From a virus: a DNA stretch of 23,847 bases. A model generated the notes under the pieces. It was not told the origin of the DNA, did no database searches, and worked only from the letters and a program-made list of their open reading frames with translations. Location: positions 1 through 23,847 of the IMG/VR virus record IMGVR_UViG_3300026097_000104; one strand, written 5' to 3'. Of the stretch, positions 15,000 to 21,977 are shown one piece after another; the first letter of the stretch is position 1, and each line of letters begins with the position of its first letter. The translations under genes were made by a program, and so were the position numbers.

Positions 15000-15340
15000 A
15001 GTGCTTGCTCCACTACTTGATTGACATGCTTGCATGTGCCACGAAACCGATATCCTGAGCAGGTGCAGGTCTTCTCGTCGAGATTCACTGCATAGGTATT
15101 TCCTTTGCTCCCGGCAACTTGCACAATGTTTGCAGGGATCTCTTCTTCTATGGTACCAATTTTTTCAAACTTGCGGCCGGTACGGAAAAACTTTTTTGGC
15201 ACAGCATACTTGTCCAACCCGCGACTGTAGTCGCCCACTTGAAACCATACCAGCTTATCAGCATCATTTACATAGTAGATATGCGGATAGTATGTAAATC
15301 CGTCTTTAGTGCCAGTTATCTCTTTGAGGATACGAATCAT
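14996..15340 (-). CDS. SWIM zinc-finger protein (114 aa)
   Basis: C-terminal SWIM motif CxCx(n)CxH: C92, C94, C103 and H105 in TCTCSGYRFRGTCKHV. SWIM fingers bind zinc and are used for DNA or protein contacts. The first 85 residues are beta-rich and basic, without another motif. Well supported start: AGGAG 8 nt before the ATG, and a TTGACC-17-TATACT promoter upstream. It is translationally coupled to the small gene downstream (ATGA). A nucleic-acid-binding role early in infection is plausible from the promoter type, but is inference. Confidence 0.82.
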   Translation of the reverse strand: MIRILKEITGTKDGFTYYPHIYYVNDADKLVWFQVGDYSRGLDKYAVPKKFFRTGRKFEKIGTIEEEIPANIVQVAGSKGNTYAVNLDEKTCTCSGYRFRGTCKHVNQVVEQAL

Positions 15341-15369
15341 ACGCGGCTCTCCTAACTTTGTGTACTGTT

Positions 15370-15398
15370 AGTATAGCCTAAATTGCAGAAAAGGTCAA
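15370..15398 (-). promoter_or_regulatory. Sigma70-type promoter for the SWIM gene
   Basis: Minus strand TTGACC (15393-15398), exact 17-nt spacer, TATACT (15370-15375). The expected leader is about 22 nt and contains AGGAG. Probably used by unmodified host RNA polymerase. Confidence 0.78.
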
Positions 15399-15403
15399 CC
15401 TTT

Positions 15404-15586
15404 TTATGTGTCAGTGTGATTGTTTTGTGCTATACAAATAGCTTGATAGTTTACAATAGGACGCCCAATTTGTTGTACTAAGATATTTCTTGCTGTAAAA
15501 CACTTGTCCATTGTATCGAAAAATTCAACCGGCTGTGTACCAAACTGTGTACCCGACACTTGTATTAAGAACAGTATGTATATCAT
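15404..15586 (-). CDS. Small Cys-pair protein 2, possibly exported (60 aa)
   Basis: 60 aa from the ATG at 15584-15586; an upstream in-frame TTG at 15610 is less likely. N-terminal hydrophobic MIYILFLIQVSGT, then DKCFTARN and YQAICIAQ carrying the two Cys, the same layout as the small protein at 14784-14999. It lies 34 nt downstream of radical SAM gene 4. No Shine-Dalgarno is visible; AATAAATA ends 5 nt before the ATG. The gene position would suit a peptide substrate of the radical SAM enzyme, but its likeness to a second protein that has no such neighbour argues for a general small exported phage protein. Confidence 0.55.
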   Translation of the reverse strand: MIYILFLIQVSGTQFGTQPVEFFDTMDKCFTARNILVQQIGRPIVNYQAICIAQNNHTDT

Positions 15587-15591
15587 AGTGA

Positions 15592-15599
15592 TATTTATT
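15592..15599 (-). promoter_or_regulatory. Late-type promoter octamer AATAAATA
   Basis: Matches the cyanophage late motif NATAAATA and ends 5 nt before the ATG at 15586, so the predicted start of transcription is the A of the ATG. No Shine-Dalgarno. Confidence 0.4.
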
Positions 15600-15620
15600 G
15601 CAATGCACAAAACTTAACTA

Positions 15621-17264
15621 TTAGTTTGCAGTAATTATTATATCGTTAAACATATCTTGTAATTTAGGAAAAACGTCATAAAAGTTTTCATTTCTATTAG
15701 CATCCAAAATTTCTATGTCTCTTTTAGTTTGAATAAGTTTATAACTTTTATCTGCACTGTGCATGTAATTGTTTATTTCTTGCCATTCATTTGCTAGACG
15801 TAAAATGTTTTTGTCCTTTAACCATGTCACATATTCATCGATAATAAATCCTAATCGTTTTTTATGTTTGTAAGGTAATGTTTGTACATCATAATTGCCA
15901 TTATGGCCTTCTATCATATTCATAGCAAAACTATTTGCATTTATTAGTCCAGTTGTGTGAAAGATTTTTTGTAATTCAATGATTGATTCTAGAGATATTG
16001 AACTAACAACCGATGTTAAACTTAATTTTACATGTGAACAATGATTTTTAATTTGGTTGATGTTATAATTTACCGTTGACCAATTTGCACCATGTCTTAG
16101 ATACTCAAAAGATTTGCCGTGACCGTCGATACTCAGTGAAACTGATACGTCATCAAACATGTTCCAATAATCTAAAATTGACTTTTTTTTATAATATAAA
16201 TTTGTAGCATTAGTGCTATAAGTTAGGGCAATATTTTTTTGTGCTCCATGCTGAATTATATACTCTAGTATATTATAATGGCCACGTTGCAATAACGGTT
16301 CGCCGCCATAAAATCCTATTTTTTTTGTTCTAAGAACATACGGTAACACAGCATCTACAATTTTATTTTTTTGTAATGGGGTTAATATTTTATTTTTATT
16401 GTGTGTTCTACCAAAAATATTGGCTTCTTCTATTGCAAGTAAACTAGACGACTCGCCCGAGCAGACTCTGCACTTAAGATTACAAGTGTTATCAAGTGAT
16501 AGTTCTAAAGACTCAAAATTAAGATCTTCTATACTCCCGTCGGGACAAGTGATTTTTTTTGCGTGTTCTTTTGTAAAAGAATACTTTTTATTCATAAGAA
16601 GACGTCTGCTTTCTTTACCATGTTTTTCGTAATTATAACAACTTTTGCATCCTGGAGATTTTCGATTCTCTAGCATATTTTTTCTTAAAGCGTTGGCTTC
16701 ACTGCTATGTAAAATATTAGCTAAACTATCAGTTTTCAGATTTCCTAAGCTCGAATCGGACTGGTAAATGCAACAGGGTAAAACGTGTGCATCTGGCTTG
16801 AGGAAAAATCCTTTCCACGCATCCACACAAAATGTTTCTTGTGTGTGAATATTTTTTTCGTATTGCCCCGGAATATGCATACAATTTATAAGTGTGCTAT
16901 CATTTGGCGAATACAACTTACTAACACTGTCTATTTCTTTTTCTATGCAAGAATTTGTAGACATTATTAACACAAAACAATTAGTAATGTCTAATTTTTC
17001 CAAGTAAGTTTGGATTAAGGTAAGATAATTGCCCGGTGTATCGCTCGACGTATCATATTCATATTCATCAAAAATATCCTGGACCAGGACAATACGATCA
17101 GTAGGACAAAATTTATCTTTACGAACACTATGTAAATAATCTACTAACGCATTTTCCCCATTGTGGGTTTTTATTTGTGAAAAATAAAAAATGTCTCCTA
17201 CAATGGTATACTCGGTCTTAATGTTATCAAAAGCCTGCGCAAGTTCTGTTTTATCAAAAATCAT
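15621..17264 (-). CDS. Radical SAM protein 4, with extra N-terminal domain (547 aa)
   Basis: The largest of the four. From the ATG at 17262-17264 (an in-frame TTG at 17282 is possible) it has about 140 residues of unrecognised alpha/beta sequence absent from the other three. An auxiliary block follows: C146 in ETFCVDAW, C164-C165 in VLPCCIYQSD, a GNLKTDSLANILHS element typical of SPASM domains, C206-x2-C209 and ESRRLL. The core is C261-C265-C268 (CNLKCRVC), then FYGGEPLLQ and SLSIDGHGKSFEYLR. The tail is about 150 residues. Very AT-rich compared with the genes around it. No Shine-Dalgarno; TATACATA ends 4 nt before the ATG. The extra domain might bind a different substrate or partner. Reaction unknown. 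Confidence 0.88.
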   Translation of the reverse strand: MIFDKTELAQAFDNIKTEYTIVGDIFYFSQIKTHNGENALVDYLHSVRKDKFCPTDRIVLVQDIFDEYEYDTSSDTPGNYLTLIQTYLEKLDITNCFVLIMSTNSCIEKEIDSVSKLYSPNDSTLINCMHIPGQYEKNIHTQETFCVDAWKGFFLKPDAHVLPCCIYQSDSSLGNLKTDSLANILHSSEANALRKNMLENRKSPGCKSCYNYEKHGKESRRLLMNKKYSFTKEHAKKITCPDGSIEDLNFESLELSLDNTCNLKCRVCSGESSSLLAIEEANIFGRTHNKNKILTPLQKNKIVDAVLPYVLRTKKIGFYGGEPLLQRGHYNILEYIIQHGAQKNIALTYSTNATNLYYKKKSILDYWNMFDDVSVSLSIDGHGKSFEYLRHGANWSTVNYNINQIKNHCSHVKLSLTSVVSSISLESIIELQKIFHTTGLINANSFAMNMIEGHNGNYDVQTLPYKHKKRLGFIIDEYVTWLKDKNILRLANEWQEINNYMHSADKSYKLIQTKRDIEILDANRNENFYDVFPKLQDMFNDIIITAN

Positions 17265-17268
17265 ATAG

Positions 17269-17276
17269 TATGTATA
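17269..17276 (-). promoter_or_regulatory. Late-type promoter octamer TATACATA before radical SAM gene 4
   Basis: One mismatch from TATAAATA, 4 nt before the preferred ATG, with no Shine-Dalgarno. The 50-nt gap is almost pure A/T, so a chance match cannot be excluded. Confidence 0.3.
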
Positions 17277-17317
17277 ATACAAAATTACTTTGATAAATTA
17301 TAAAGATTTAAAAAAAT

Positions 17318-17662
17318 TTACAAATACTTTGGACCGTTCCAGTTGATGTCAAAGTCACCGTCTAATATATTACCACGTGGCTTGTTACGAGCAGGAGCGT
17401 TAAAGCCCGCTGCCATCAACAAGTCACCTTTGCGGAACTTCTTGTCATCATCTACTGCTACGACGAAACCCCACACCATTGTCTGCGATCCTAGCTTCTT
17501 GAGTACTTTGATGTACTTCTTACCCTCTTTAACAGCAAGTCCATCAGCAAACTTTTCAACTTCACTGATTTTGTTATCGTAATCAAGATAGCGACTGCCA
17601 AGTAAGAACAACCGATAATCATCTACAATTGCATTCAACAAGTTTTGAATTTCGTTTTGCAT
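17318..17662 (-). CDS. Conserved phage protein of unknown function (114 aa)
   Basis: 114 aa. A helical N-terminal half is followed by a beta-rich half (KKYIKVLKKLG, QTMVWGFVVAVDDDKKFRKGDLLMAAGF, APARNKPRGNIL). The second half reads like a small domain with a K-G-D-x-L turn. I recall this family as common in cyanophages, function unknown. Expression signals are textbook: TTGACT-17-TATTAT and an AAGGAG Shine-Dalgarno 6 nt before the ATG, so early, strong expression is expected. Confidence 0.78.
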   Translation of the reverse strand: MQNEIQNLLNAIVDDYRLFLLGSRYLDYDNKISEVEKFADGLAVKEGKKYIKVLKKLGSQTMVWGFVVAVDDDKKFRKGDLLMAAGFNAPARNKPRGNILDGDFDINWNGPKYL

Positions 17663-17689
17663 GTCTTGCTCCTTATTGTTTATATTATT

Positions 17690-17718
17690 ATAATAACGTA
17701 GGTAGCAGATTAAGTCAA
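17690..17718 (-). promoter_or_regulatory. Sigma70-type promoter for the 114-aa gene
   Basis: Minus strand TTGACT (17713-17718), exact 17-nt spacer, TATTAT (17690-17695), leader about 20 nt with AAGGAG. It directly follows the terminator of the upstream gene. Confidence 0.78.
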
Positions 17719-17737
17719 CCTTTTTTGTACAAAAAGG

Positions 17738-17764
17738 AAAAAAGGTAGATAAATTATCTACCTT
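17738..17764 (-). terminator. Rho-independent terminator after the 166-aa beta-rich gene
   Basis: Perfect inverted repeat AAGGTAGATAA / TTATCTACCTT around one central base (17742-17764), forming a stem of about 9 bp with a 5-nt loop, followed on the minus strand by a run of Ts. It ends the transcript from the gene at 18283. Confidence 0.8.
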
Positions 17765-17782
17765 AGTAAAAGATGTTTTTTA

Positions 17783-18283
17783 CTATGCTTGATAAAAATT
17801 ATACTGAATTACTAAATTCCCTGATTCGCCGTCGTATATAGGAAAATTACCCATGCCGTCAGTACCGCCGGCAGCTGTATGACTCGGAAAATCATATCTA
17901 AGTGTATCTATTTCTCCGTCTATAGTAGGCTGTGCCACAATGTCAATAGGACCTTGATCCAATGGCGCAAATTCTGCACCGCCGCCAAATCCATTGGCAT
18001 AATTGTCGGTGCCACCTACAAATAATACGTCCCCGCCGGTTGGAATGATTGTTAGATTCACATTAGGCAGGTTGTCTTCAGATTCTGGGTCCCAGACTGG
18101 GGTATCTAACATGAGGTCTATATTCGATGCATCAGTTAATCCATCATCTAATAACCAGTCATCTGTATGATTTAAATTAAATAATTGAGGTTGGCTATCA
18201 TCCACACTAATTGATAGTTCAACCGGAGTTGTACCATCATTACTTTTAATTTGGAAAAATAATCTCAAAGTTTTAGTTGCCAT
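17783..18283 (-). CDS. Beta-rich acidic protein, possible structural protein (166 aa)
   Basis: 166 aa, strongly acidic, rich in Asp, Gly and Thr, with few basic residues (MATKTLRLFFQIKSNDGTTP, then many D-N/D-G turns, GGTDNYANGFGGGAEF). No catalytic motif or signal peptide. The composition is that of a virion decoration or fibre-associated beta protein, but I do not recognise the family. The start has an AAGGAA Shine-Dalgarno 5 nt before the ATG. A possible late octamer, ACTAAATA, lies 34 nt upstream, and its own terminator makes it a single-gene transcript. Confidence 0.68.
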   Translation of the reverse strand: MATKTLRLFFQIKSNDGTTPVELSISVDDSQPQLFNLNHTDDWLLDDGLTDASNIDLMLDTPVWDPESEDNLPNVNLTIIPTGGDVLFVGGTDNYANGFGGGAEFAPLDQGPIDIVAQPTIDGEIDTLRYDFPSHTAAGGTDGMGNFPIYDGESGNLVIQYNFYQA

Positions 18284-18317
18284 TTGGTTTCCTTGCGAAT
18301 GTTTTTGTTTGCTAAAC

Positions 18318-18325
18318 TATTTAGT
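18318..18325 (-). promoter_or_regulatory. Possible late promoter ACTAAATA
   Basis: One mismatch from NATAAATA, 34 nt before the ATG at 18283, with a Shine-Dalgarno between. The 89-nt gap (18284-18372) holds nothing else recognisable. Confidence 0.3.
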
Positions 18326-18372
18326 AAATTTTAATTATAAATTGTCCAATCAAATAAAGAGTAGATTGTGTT

Positions 18373-19119
18373 TTATATCCAATTATCTCTGAGTAGAGGA
18401 TGGTTTTCCTCGTGCGGATTAGGGTTTCCATGAAACACCAATATGCTTGTGTCTTCACTTGGCCAACTTATTTCTCCTGGTTTGGTATATTTTCTTGTAG
18501 AAAAATTATACCCGCCTTCTTTAATTTCCCATTTGTAACTTTTTATCTTAGAAATATCAAAAAAACTTAATTGATTACTGGGTATTTGTGCATGTATATA
18601 ATCTTGATCGCCGTGATATCTTACTGTTTGCTTCCTTACCATTCCGCTATCAAAATTATCATACACATATCTGTATTTGGCCGTGTTAAACCACATTACA
18701 CTACTGTTGAGCGTAACTCTGCGACTGCGAAAAAGATACTTAAAATCCTTAACAGCCCATAAGCGATCTTGCGGTAGTTTCCAAATCCAGTCTAAGTTTC
18801 CAACTATCACTGTATCTAAGTCAAAATATAACAACTGTCCACTGTACTGGTCCGGATTGTACAGTTGAATTTTGTACCACCAACTGGATTTAGGACCTCT
18901 AACGCCGGGCCATTCCTGCAAACTGTGTTTGATATAAGGTGCAGGCACTGACCTATTGCTTTCGGTGTAAACATGCAGTACAACGTCTGGTGTGAGGTTT
19001 CTACACAAAGCTCTATACAATTTGTCTACATACGAAAAATCATACTTGGTATCGTGGATCACACAAGCACAATGTATTTGGGTTAGTTTTCCAAGAAGTC
19101 GCCGAGTCTTTTTAGCCAT
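18373..19119 (-). CDS. GT-A-type glycosyltransferase (GT8-like)
   Basis: 248 aa. A nucleotide-sugar-dependent glycosyltransferase by fold: first strand IHCACVIHDTKYD, a conserved region WWYKIQLYNP ahead of the metal-binding D-x-D in LLYFDLDTVIVGNLD (Asp100, Asp102), then LNSSVMWFNT and GDQDYIH, the acceptor-side blocks typical of GT8/GT-A enzymes. The length is short but contains the whole fold. It overlaps the end of the upstream GT-B-like gene by 37 nt; the start cannot be moved inward without losing the first strand. It probably modifies a surface glycan or a virion protein; donor and acceptor are unknown. Confidence 0.8.
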   Translation of the reverse strand: MAKKTRRLLGKLTQIHCACVIHDTKYDFSYVDKLYRALCRNLTPDVVLHVYTESNRSVPAPYIKHSLQEWPGVRGPKSSWWYKIQLYNPDQYSGQLLYFDLDTVIVGNLDWIWKLPQDRLWAVKDFKYLFRSRRVTLNSSVMWFNTAKYRYVYDNFDSGMVRKQTVRYHGDQDYIHAQIPSNQLSFFDISKIKSYKWEIKEGGYNFSTRKYTKPGEISWPSEDTSILVFHGNPNPHEENHPLLRDNWI

Positions 19120-19919
19120 TGTCCTTGTTCTATTTCTGGTAATGTGTATTCAGTATGACAAATTTCTATTAGCCATTGGCTTCTGTCTATCTCAGGAGGG
19201 TTTTCTATTTCATCCATTTTAATGCTAACAGGAAAAGCCAAACTGGTCCGATCACAAATAATAGGACAACCAGCTATTGCTGCCTGTATAGCAGGTCCAC
19301 TGTTAAAATTAACCATAGCATGGCATCCAAAATCCATGTCATAGCTGTCGTAGGTACCTGCTAGCTTTTGCGGTATTTGCACGTTTTCACCGTCATAGCC
19401 TAAACTGCATCTTGGATGATGCCGTACCACACTCAGTCTATCGCTAGCGGAGTTTAGTTGTTGCAAGGTATATTCTACCCATTTTTTGTAGTCAATGTGT
19501 GCTACCTGCTCACTGCGAACATGCTGTGTAGCAAGTACAATATTTTCGTTGGTTTTATTGTGCGATAGCAATTCTATGCCAAGTTTTCTTGGGCGGTCTA
19601 AATCAAGATTGGTTCTATGCCCGTATTCGCCGTATGCATTGATATTGTTGATTGCAATTTTCCAAGTAACTCCACGTTGCAGTGCACCAACATCGATCAC
19701 AATTACAGGTTTTCCGTGGCTGCGAAAGTGATTATAAACTTTTTGATTTTTTGTCATGCGGCCATTCCACAACACACTCCAAATAACAGCCGCATCGCAC
19801 ATATCACCGTTAGCCACAGTGTGTATGCCCACATGTCTGCAACTTCGTAAAAATGCATCCATCACAGGCACGCTGTTGCGAGCACACTGTAAAGGATAAT
19901 ATGCTATGTTTTTGATCAC
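19083..19919 (-). CDS. GT-B-like glycosyltransferase of the capsule-synthesis type
   Basis: 278 aa from a GTG at 19917-19919, chosen because the residues after it line up with the start of the paralogue at 21069-21977; an ATG at 19967 would overlap the divergent gene. The C-terminal half carries VVRHHPRCS, then NFNSGPAIQAAIAGCPIICD, the pattern of capsular-polysaccharide glycosyltransferases in which a Ser before an A-x-x-G-x-P loop contacts the nucleotide sugar. The protein ends with an R-S-Q-W-L block shared with its paralogues. It is coupled to the GT-A gene downstream. Sugar specificity unknown. Confidence 0.72.
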   Translation of the reverse strand: MIKNIAYYPLQCARNSVPVMDAFLRSCRHVGIHTVANGDMCDAAVIWSVLWNGRMTKNQKVYNHFRSHGKPVIVIDVGALQRGVTWKIAINNINAYGEYGHRTNLDLDRPRKLGIELLSHNKTNENIVLATQHVRSEQVAHIDYKKWVEYTLQQLNSASDRLSVVRHHPRCSLGYDGENVQIPQKLAGTYDSYDMDFGCHAMVNFNSGPAIQAAIAGCPIICDRTSLAFPVSIKMDEIENPPEIDRSQWLIEICHTEYTLPEIEQGQWLKRLGDFLEN

Positions 19920-19921
19920 TC

Positions 19922-19929
19922 TATAAATA
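19922..19929 (+). promoter_or_regulatory. Exact late promoter TATAAATA 5 nt before an ATG
   Basis: Perfect T4 late octamer in the 15-nt space between two divergent starts (GTG 19919 on minus, ATG 19935 on plus). T4 spacing puts transcription start on the A of the ATG at 19935. No Shine-Dalgarno. Confidence 0.5.
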
Positions 19930-19934
19930 CTCTT

Positions 19935-20759
19935 ATGAAATATACTGTAATTACCACTTTTCATCAACCCGGACTAGAATTGTACGGTCAGAAAATGATC
20001 GACACATTCGAACAACATTGGCCCAACTCAGTAGAACTTGTAGTTTATGCGGAAAATTGCACACCAATAACTCGCAAACCAAACGTAAGGGTTGTTCAAC
20101 TGTTAGAAGCCAGCAAAGAATGCAAACGCTTTGTAAAACGCCACAAAGACAATCCACGAGCGCACGGGAATCCAAACCCGGGCGTGACTGACGATATTAC
20201 CCGCAAAAAAGCATTTCGCTGGCAGGCAGTAAGATTCTGTTACAAGGTATTTGCAGTTAAACATGCCATGGATACCATAAACAGTGATTGGATTATTTGG
20301 CTGGATGCGGACAGCCACACACACAGCCCAGTAACACCGGAGTGGTTATCCAGTGTTTGCCCTGACAACTGTGATTTTAGTTATCTTGGCAGAACAGATA
20401 GATATCACAGCGAGTGCGGCTGGGTAGGCTACCACAAAGGCACAGAATATGCTACAGATTTTGCAGATAGATTTAGTGAAATGTATATTACAGACGAAAT
20501 ATTCAATTACAAAGAGTGGCACGACAGTTATATTTGGGATATAGTAAGACGAGAAACAGAGTTGCAAGGTGCTTGTTTTTGCAATCTCAACCCTGAGCCG
20601 GACACAAAAGGACTTGCGGGCCATCCATTTATTAACAGCACACTGGGACTGTGTCTTGATCACATGAAAGGTGACAGAAAACAACGAGGGCACAGTAAAG
20701 CCAAAGAAGTAAAACTACATCCAGACCATCCTTATTGGAAAAATATCCTAGGTGGGTAA
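19935..20759 (+). CDS. GT-A-type glycosyltransferase
   Basis: 274 aa. The first strand KYTVITTFHQPGLELYGQKM opens a GT-A fold, and a D-x-D metal site is in WIIWLDADSHTHS (Asp124, Asp126). GWVGYHKG and a later EWHDSYIWD segment look like the acceptor-side blocks. The end (LDHMKGDRKQRGHS) is basic. It differs from the two other GT-A domains here beyond the D-x-D, so it is a separate family member. A TATAAATA octamer lies 5 nt before the ATG. The stop overlaps the next gene by 8 nt. Target unknown; cell-surface or virion glycan modification is the likely role. Confidence 0.78.
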   Translation: MKYTVITTFHQPGLELYGQKMIDTFEQHWPNSVELVVYAENCTPITRKPNVRVVQLLEASKECKRFVKRHKDNPRAHGNPNPGVTDDITRKKAFRWQAVRFCYKVFAVKHAMDTINSDWIIWLDADSHTHSPVTPEWLSSVCPDNCDFSYLGRTDRYHSECGWVGYHKGTEYATDFADRFSEMYITDEIFNYKEWHDSYIWDIVRRETELQGACFCNLNPEPDTKGLAGHPFINSTLGLCLDHMKGDRKQRGHSKAKEVKLHPDHPYWKNILGG

Positions 20760-21072
20760 CTTGGCTTTCAGCATTGCACTAAGCGCACACTTGGGCATGA
20801 GCGGAAATTTTAATAGCGTTCATCCAACGATAACCTACGAGAAAAACACTGTTATTTCTGGCATTTTTTACAATAGCGAAAGCCGACCCAGTTTGTTCTT
20901 AGCTCAATCTCGTGAATACAAAAAATACACCATTGCCACGGGCATAGTCACCGGTTATAGTGGATCTGACATTTTACCAATGATAAAAATAAATCGTGGT
21001 AAATTTTTTGTTACACCTGGATATGCAAACGGAGACGCCGGTATGGTTGTTGGTTACGAGTTTAAATTCTAA
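20752..21072 (+). CDS. Small beta-barrel-like membrane protein (106 aa)
   Basis: 106 aa starting at GTG (20752); a TTG at 20761 is an alternative. The protein is a series of short alternating strands separated by turns (PTITYEKNTVISGIFYNS, KYTIATGIVTGYSG, KFFVTPGYANGDAGMVVGYE) and ends in EFKF, a terminal aromatic as in outer-membrane beta barrels. The N-terminus (NLAFSIALSAHLGMSG) may be a short signal. I recall this as a widespread small protein of marine phages, function unknown. It overlaps the glycosyltransferase before it by 8 nt, and its TAA shares CTAA with the TAG of the convergent gene. Confidence 0.62.
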   Translation: MGNLAFSIALSAHLGMSGNFNSVHPTITYEKNTVISGIFYNSESRPSLFLAQSREYKKYTIATGIVTGYSGSDILPMIKINRGKFFVTPGYANGDAGMVVGYEFKF

Positions 21073-21977
21073 TTCAAGTAAGGTTCGAATCGTCTGTAAA
21101 TATCGCCCGATTTGCTTTGCTGACGACTCCAGTGTGCTTCTGCTAAACTCCACAGCCATTGCTGGCGGTCAGGTTTTTTAGGATTCTCAATGTCATTGAG
21201 ATTTTTATTTGCAATATCCCAGGTTACAGCACTGCGCTCACTAACAAATAAAGGAACACCTACAAGTGCACAAGCAACACTGCTACTACTGTTATAAAAC
21301 ACACCAGCATGTGCATTTTCTAAGTCATCCATAATACTGGTTGCCCTACAATCACTGACACTTATGCCCGGCATTTTAACAAAAGCACTGGTGTCACTGA
21401 TACTGCCGGGATGACATCGCAATCTAATAGGTCTGTCTGTGCGCTGTCTTAGAGAGGCAATGGTTTCACGCACCCATTGTTGTTGATCGAACCCCTTTCC
21501 TTGCCATCCGTTATCTCTCTGTAAACACAATAATATGTGATCGCCGGCTGTTTTCCAATCATTGCATTGGATATTCAGTGTTTTGCTTATATCTCTCCAA
21601 CGCTGTTTGTCTGGATTAGAATTTGCATAGTTTCCTTGATCGTAAAAAACGCTGTTAAGACTGTATCTCAACCATATGTCGTTAGGATCTGCCCACTTGA
21701 AACAGTTTCCGTCGATTGGCATAATATGATTACAAGAGTTTAATTGGTGATCAATTAGCTGTTTTCTAAAACCAATATGAGGACCAGAAATTTTCTGCCC
21801 GTGCCAGCCAATCATCACAGCCAATCGCGCAGATTGAATGTTTCTATCTGTGGTTACTATTACATTTGCGCCAGCACTTTTAGCACCTTGTGCAAAATCA
21901 TTGAGAATATCTACCTTGACACTGCGATTTTTTATCTTGGGCAGTGTGCCAAGGTAGACTGCAACATCATATCTCAT
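21069..21977 (-). CDS. GT-B-like glycosyltransferase of the capsule-synthesis type
   Basis: 302 aa, paralogue of the gene at 19083-19919. The N-terminal half is a Rossmann-like domain (RYDVAVYLGTL, ANVIVTTDRN, LAVMIGWHG); the C-terminal half has RPIRLRCHPG, then VFYNSSSSVACALVGVPLFV, the nucleotide-sugar loop, and a closing KKPDRQQWLWSLAEAHW block shared with its paralogues. It is coupled by ATGA to the fused glycosyltransferase upstream and ends on the convergent beta-barrel-like gene (4-nt overlap). The acceptor is unknown. Confidence 0.72.
   Translation of the reverse strand: MRYDVAVYLGTLPKIKNRSVKVDILNDFAQGAKSAGANVIVTTDRNIQSARLAVMIGWHGQKISGPHIGFRKQLIDHQLNSCNHIMPIDGNCFKWADPNDIWLRYSLNSVFYDQGNYANSNPDKQRWRDISKTLNIQCNDWKTAGDHILLCLQRDNGWQGKGFDQQQWVRETIASLRQRTDRPIRLRCHPGSISDTSAFVKMPGISVSDCRATSIMDDLENAHAGVFYNSSSSVACALVGVPLFVSERSAVTWDIANKNLNDIENPKKPDRQQWLWSLAEAHWSRQQSKSGDIYRRFEPYLN

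Noticed and set aside
1806-17264. The radical SAM genes as a retron, toxin-antitoxin or other named defence system
   Set aside because: No reverse transcriptase, toxin pair, nuclease or other effector lies with them; viperin-type antiviral enzymes lack this N-terminal auxiliary block, so no defence label is supported.
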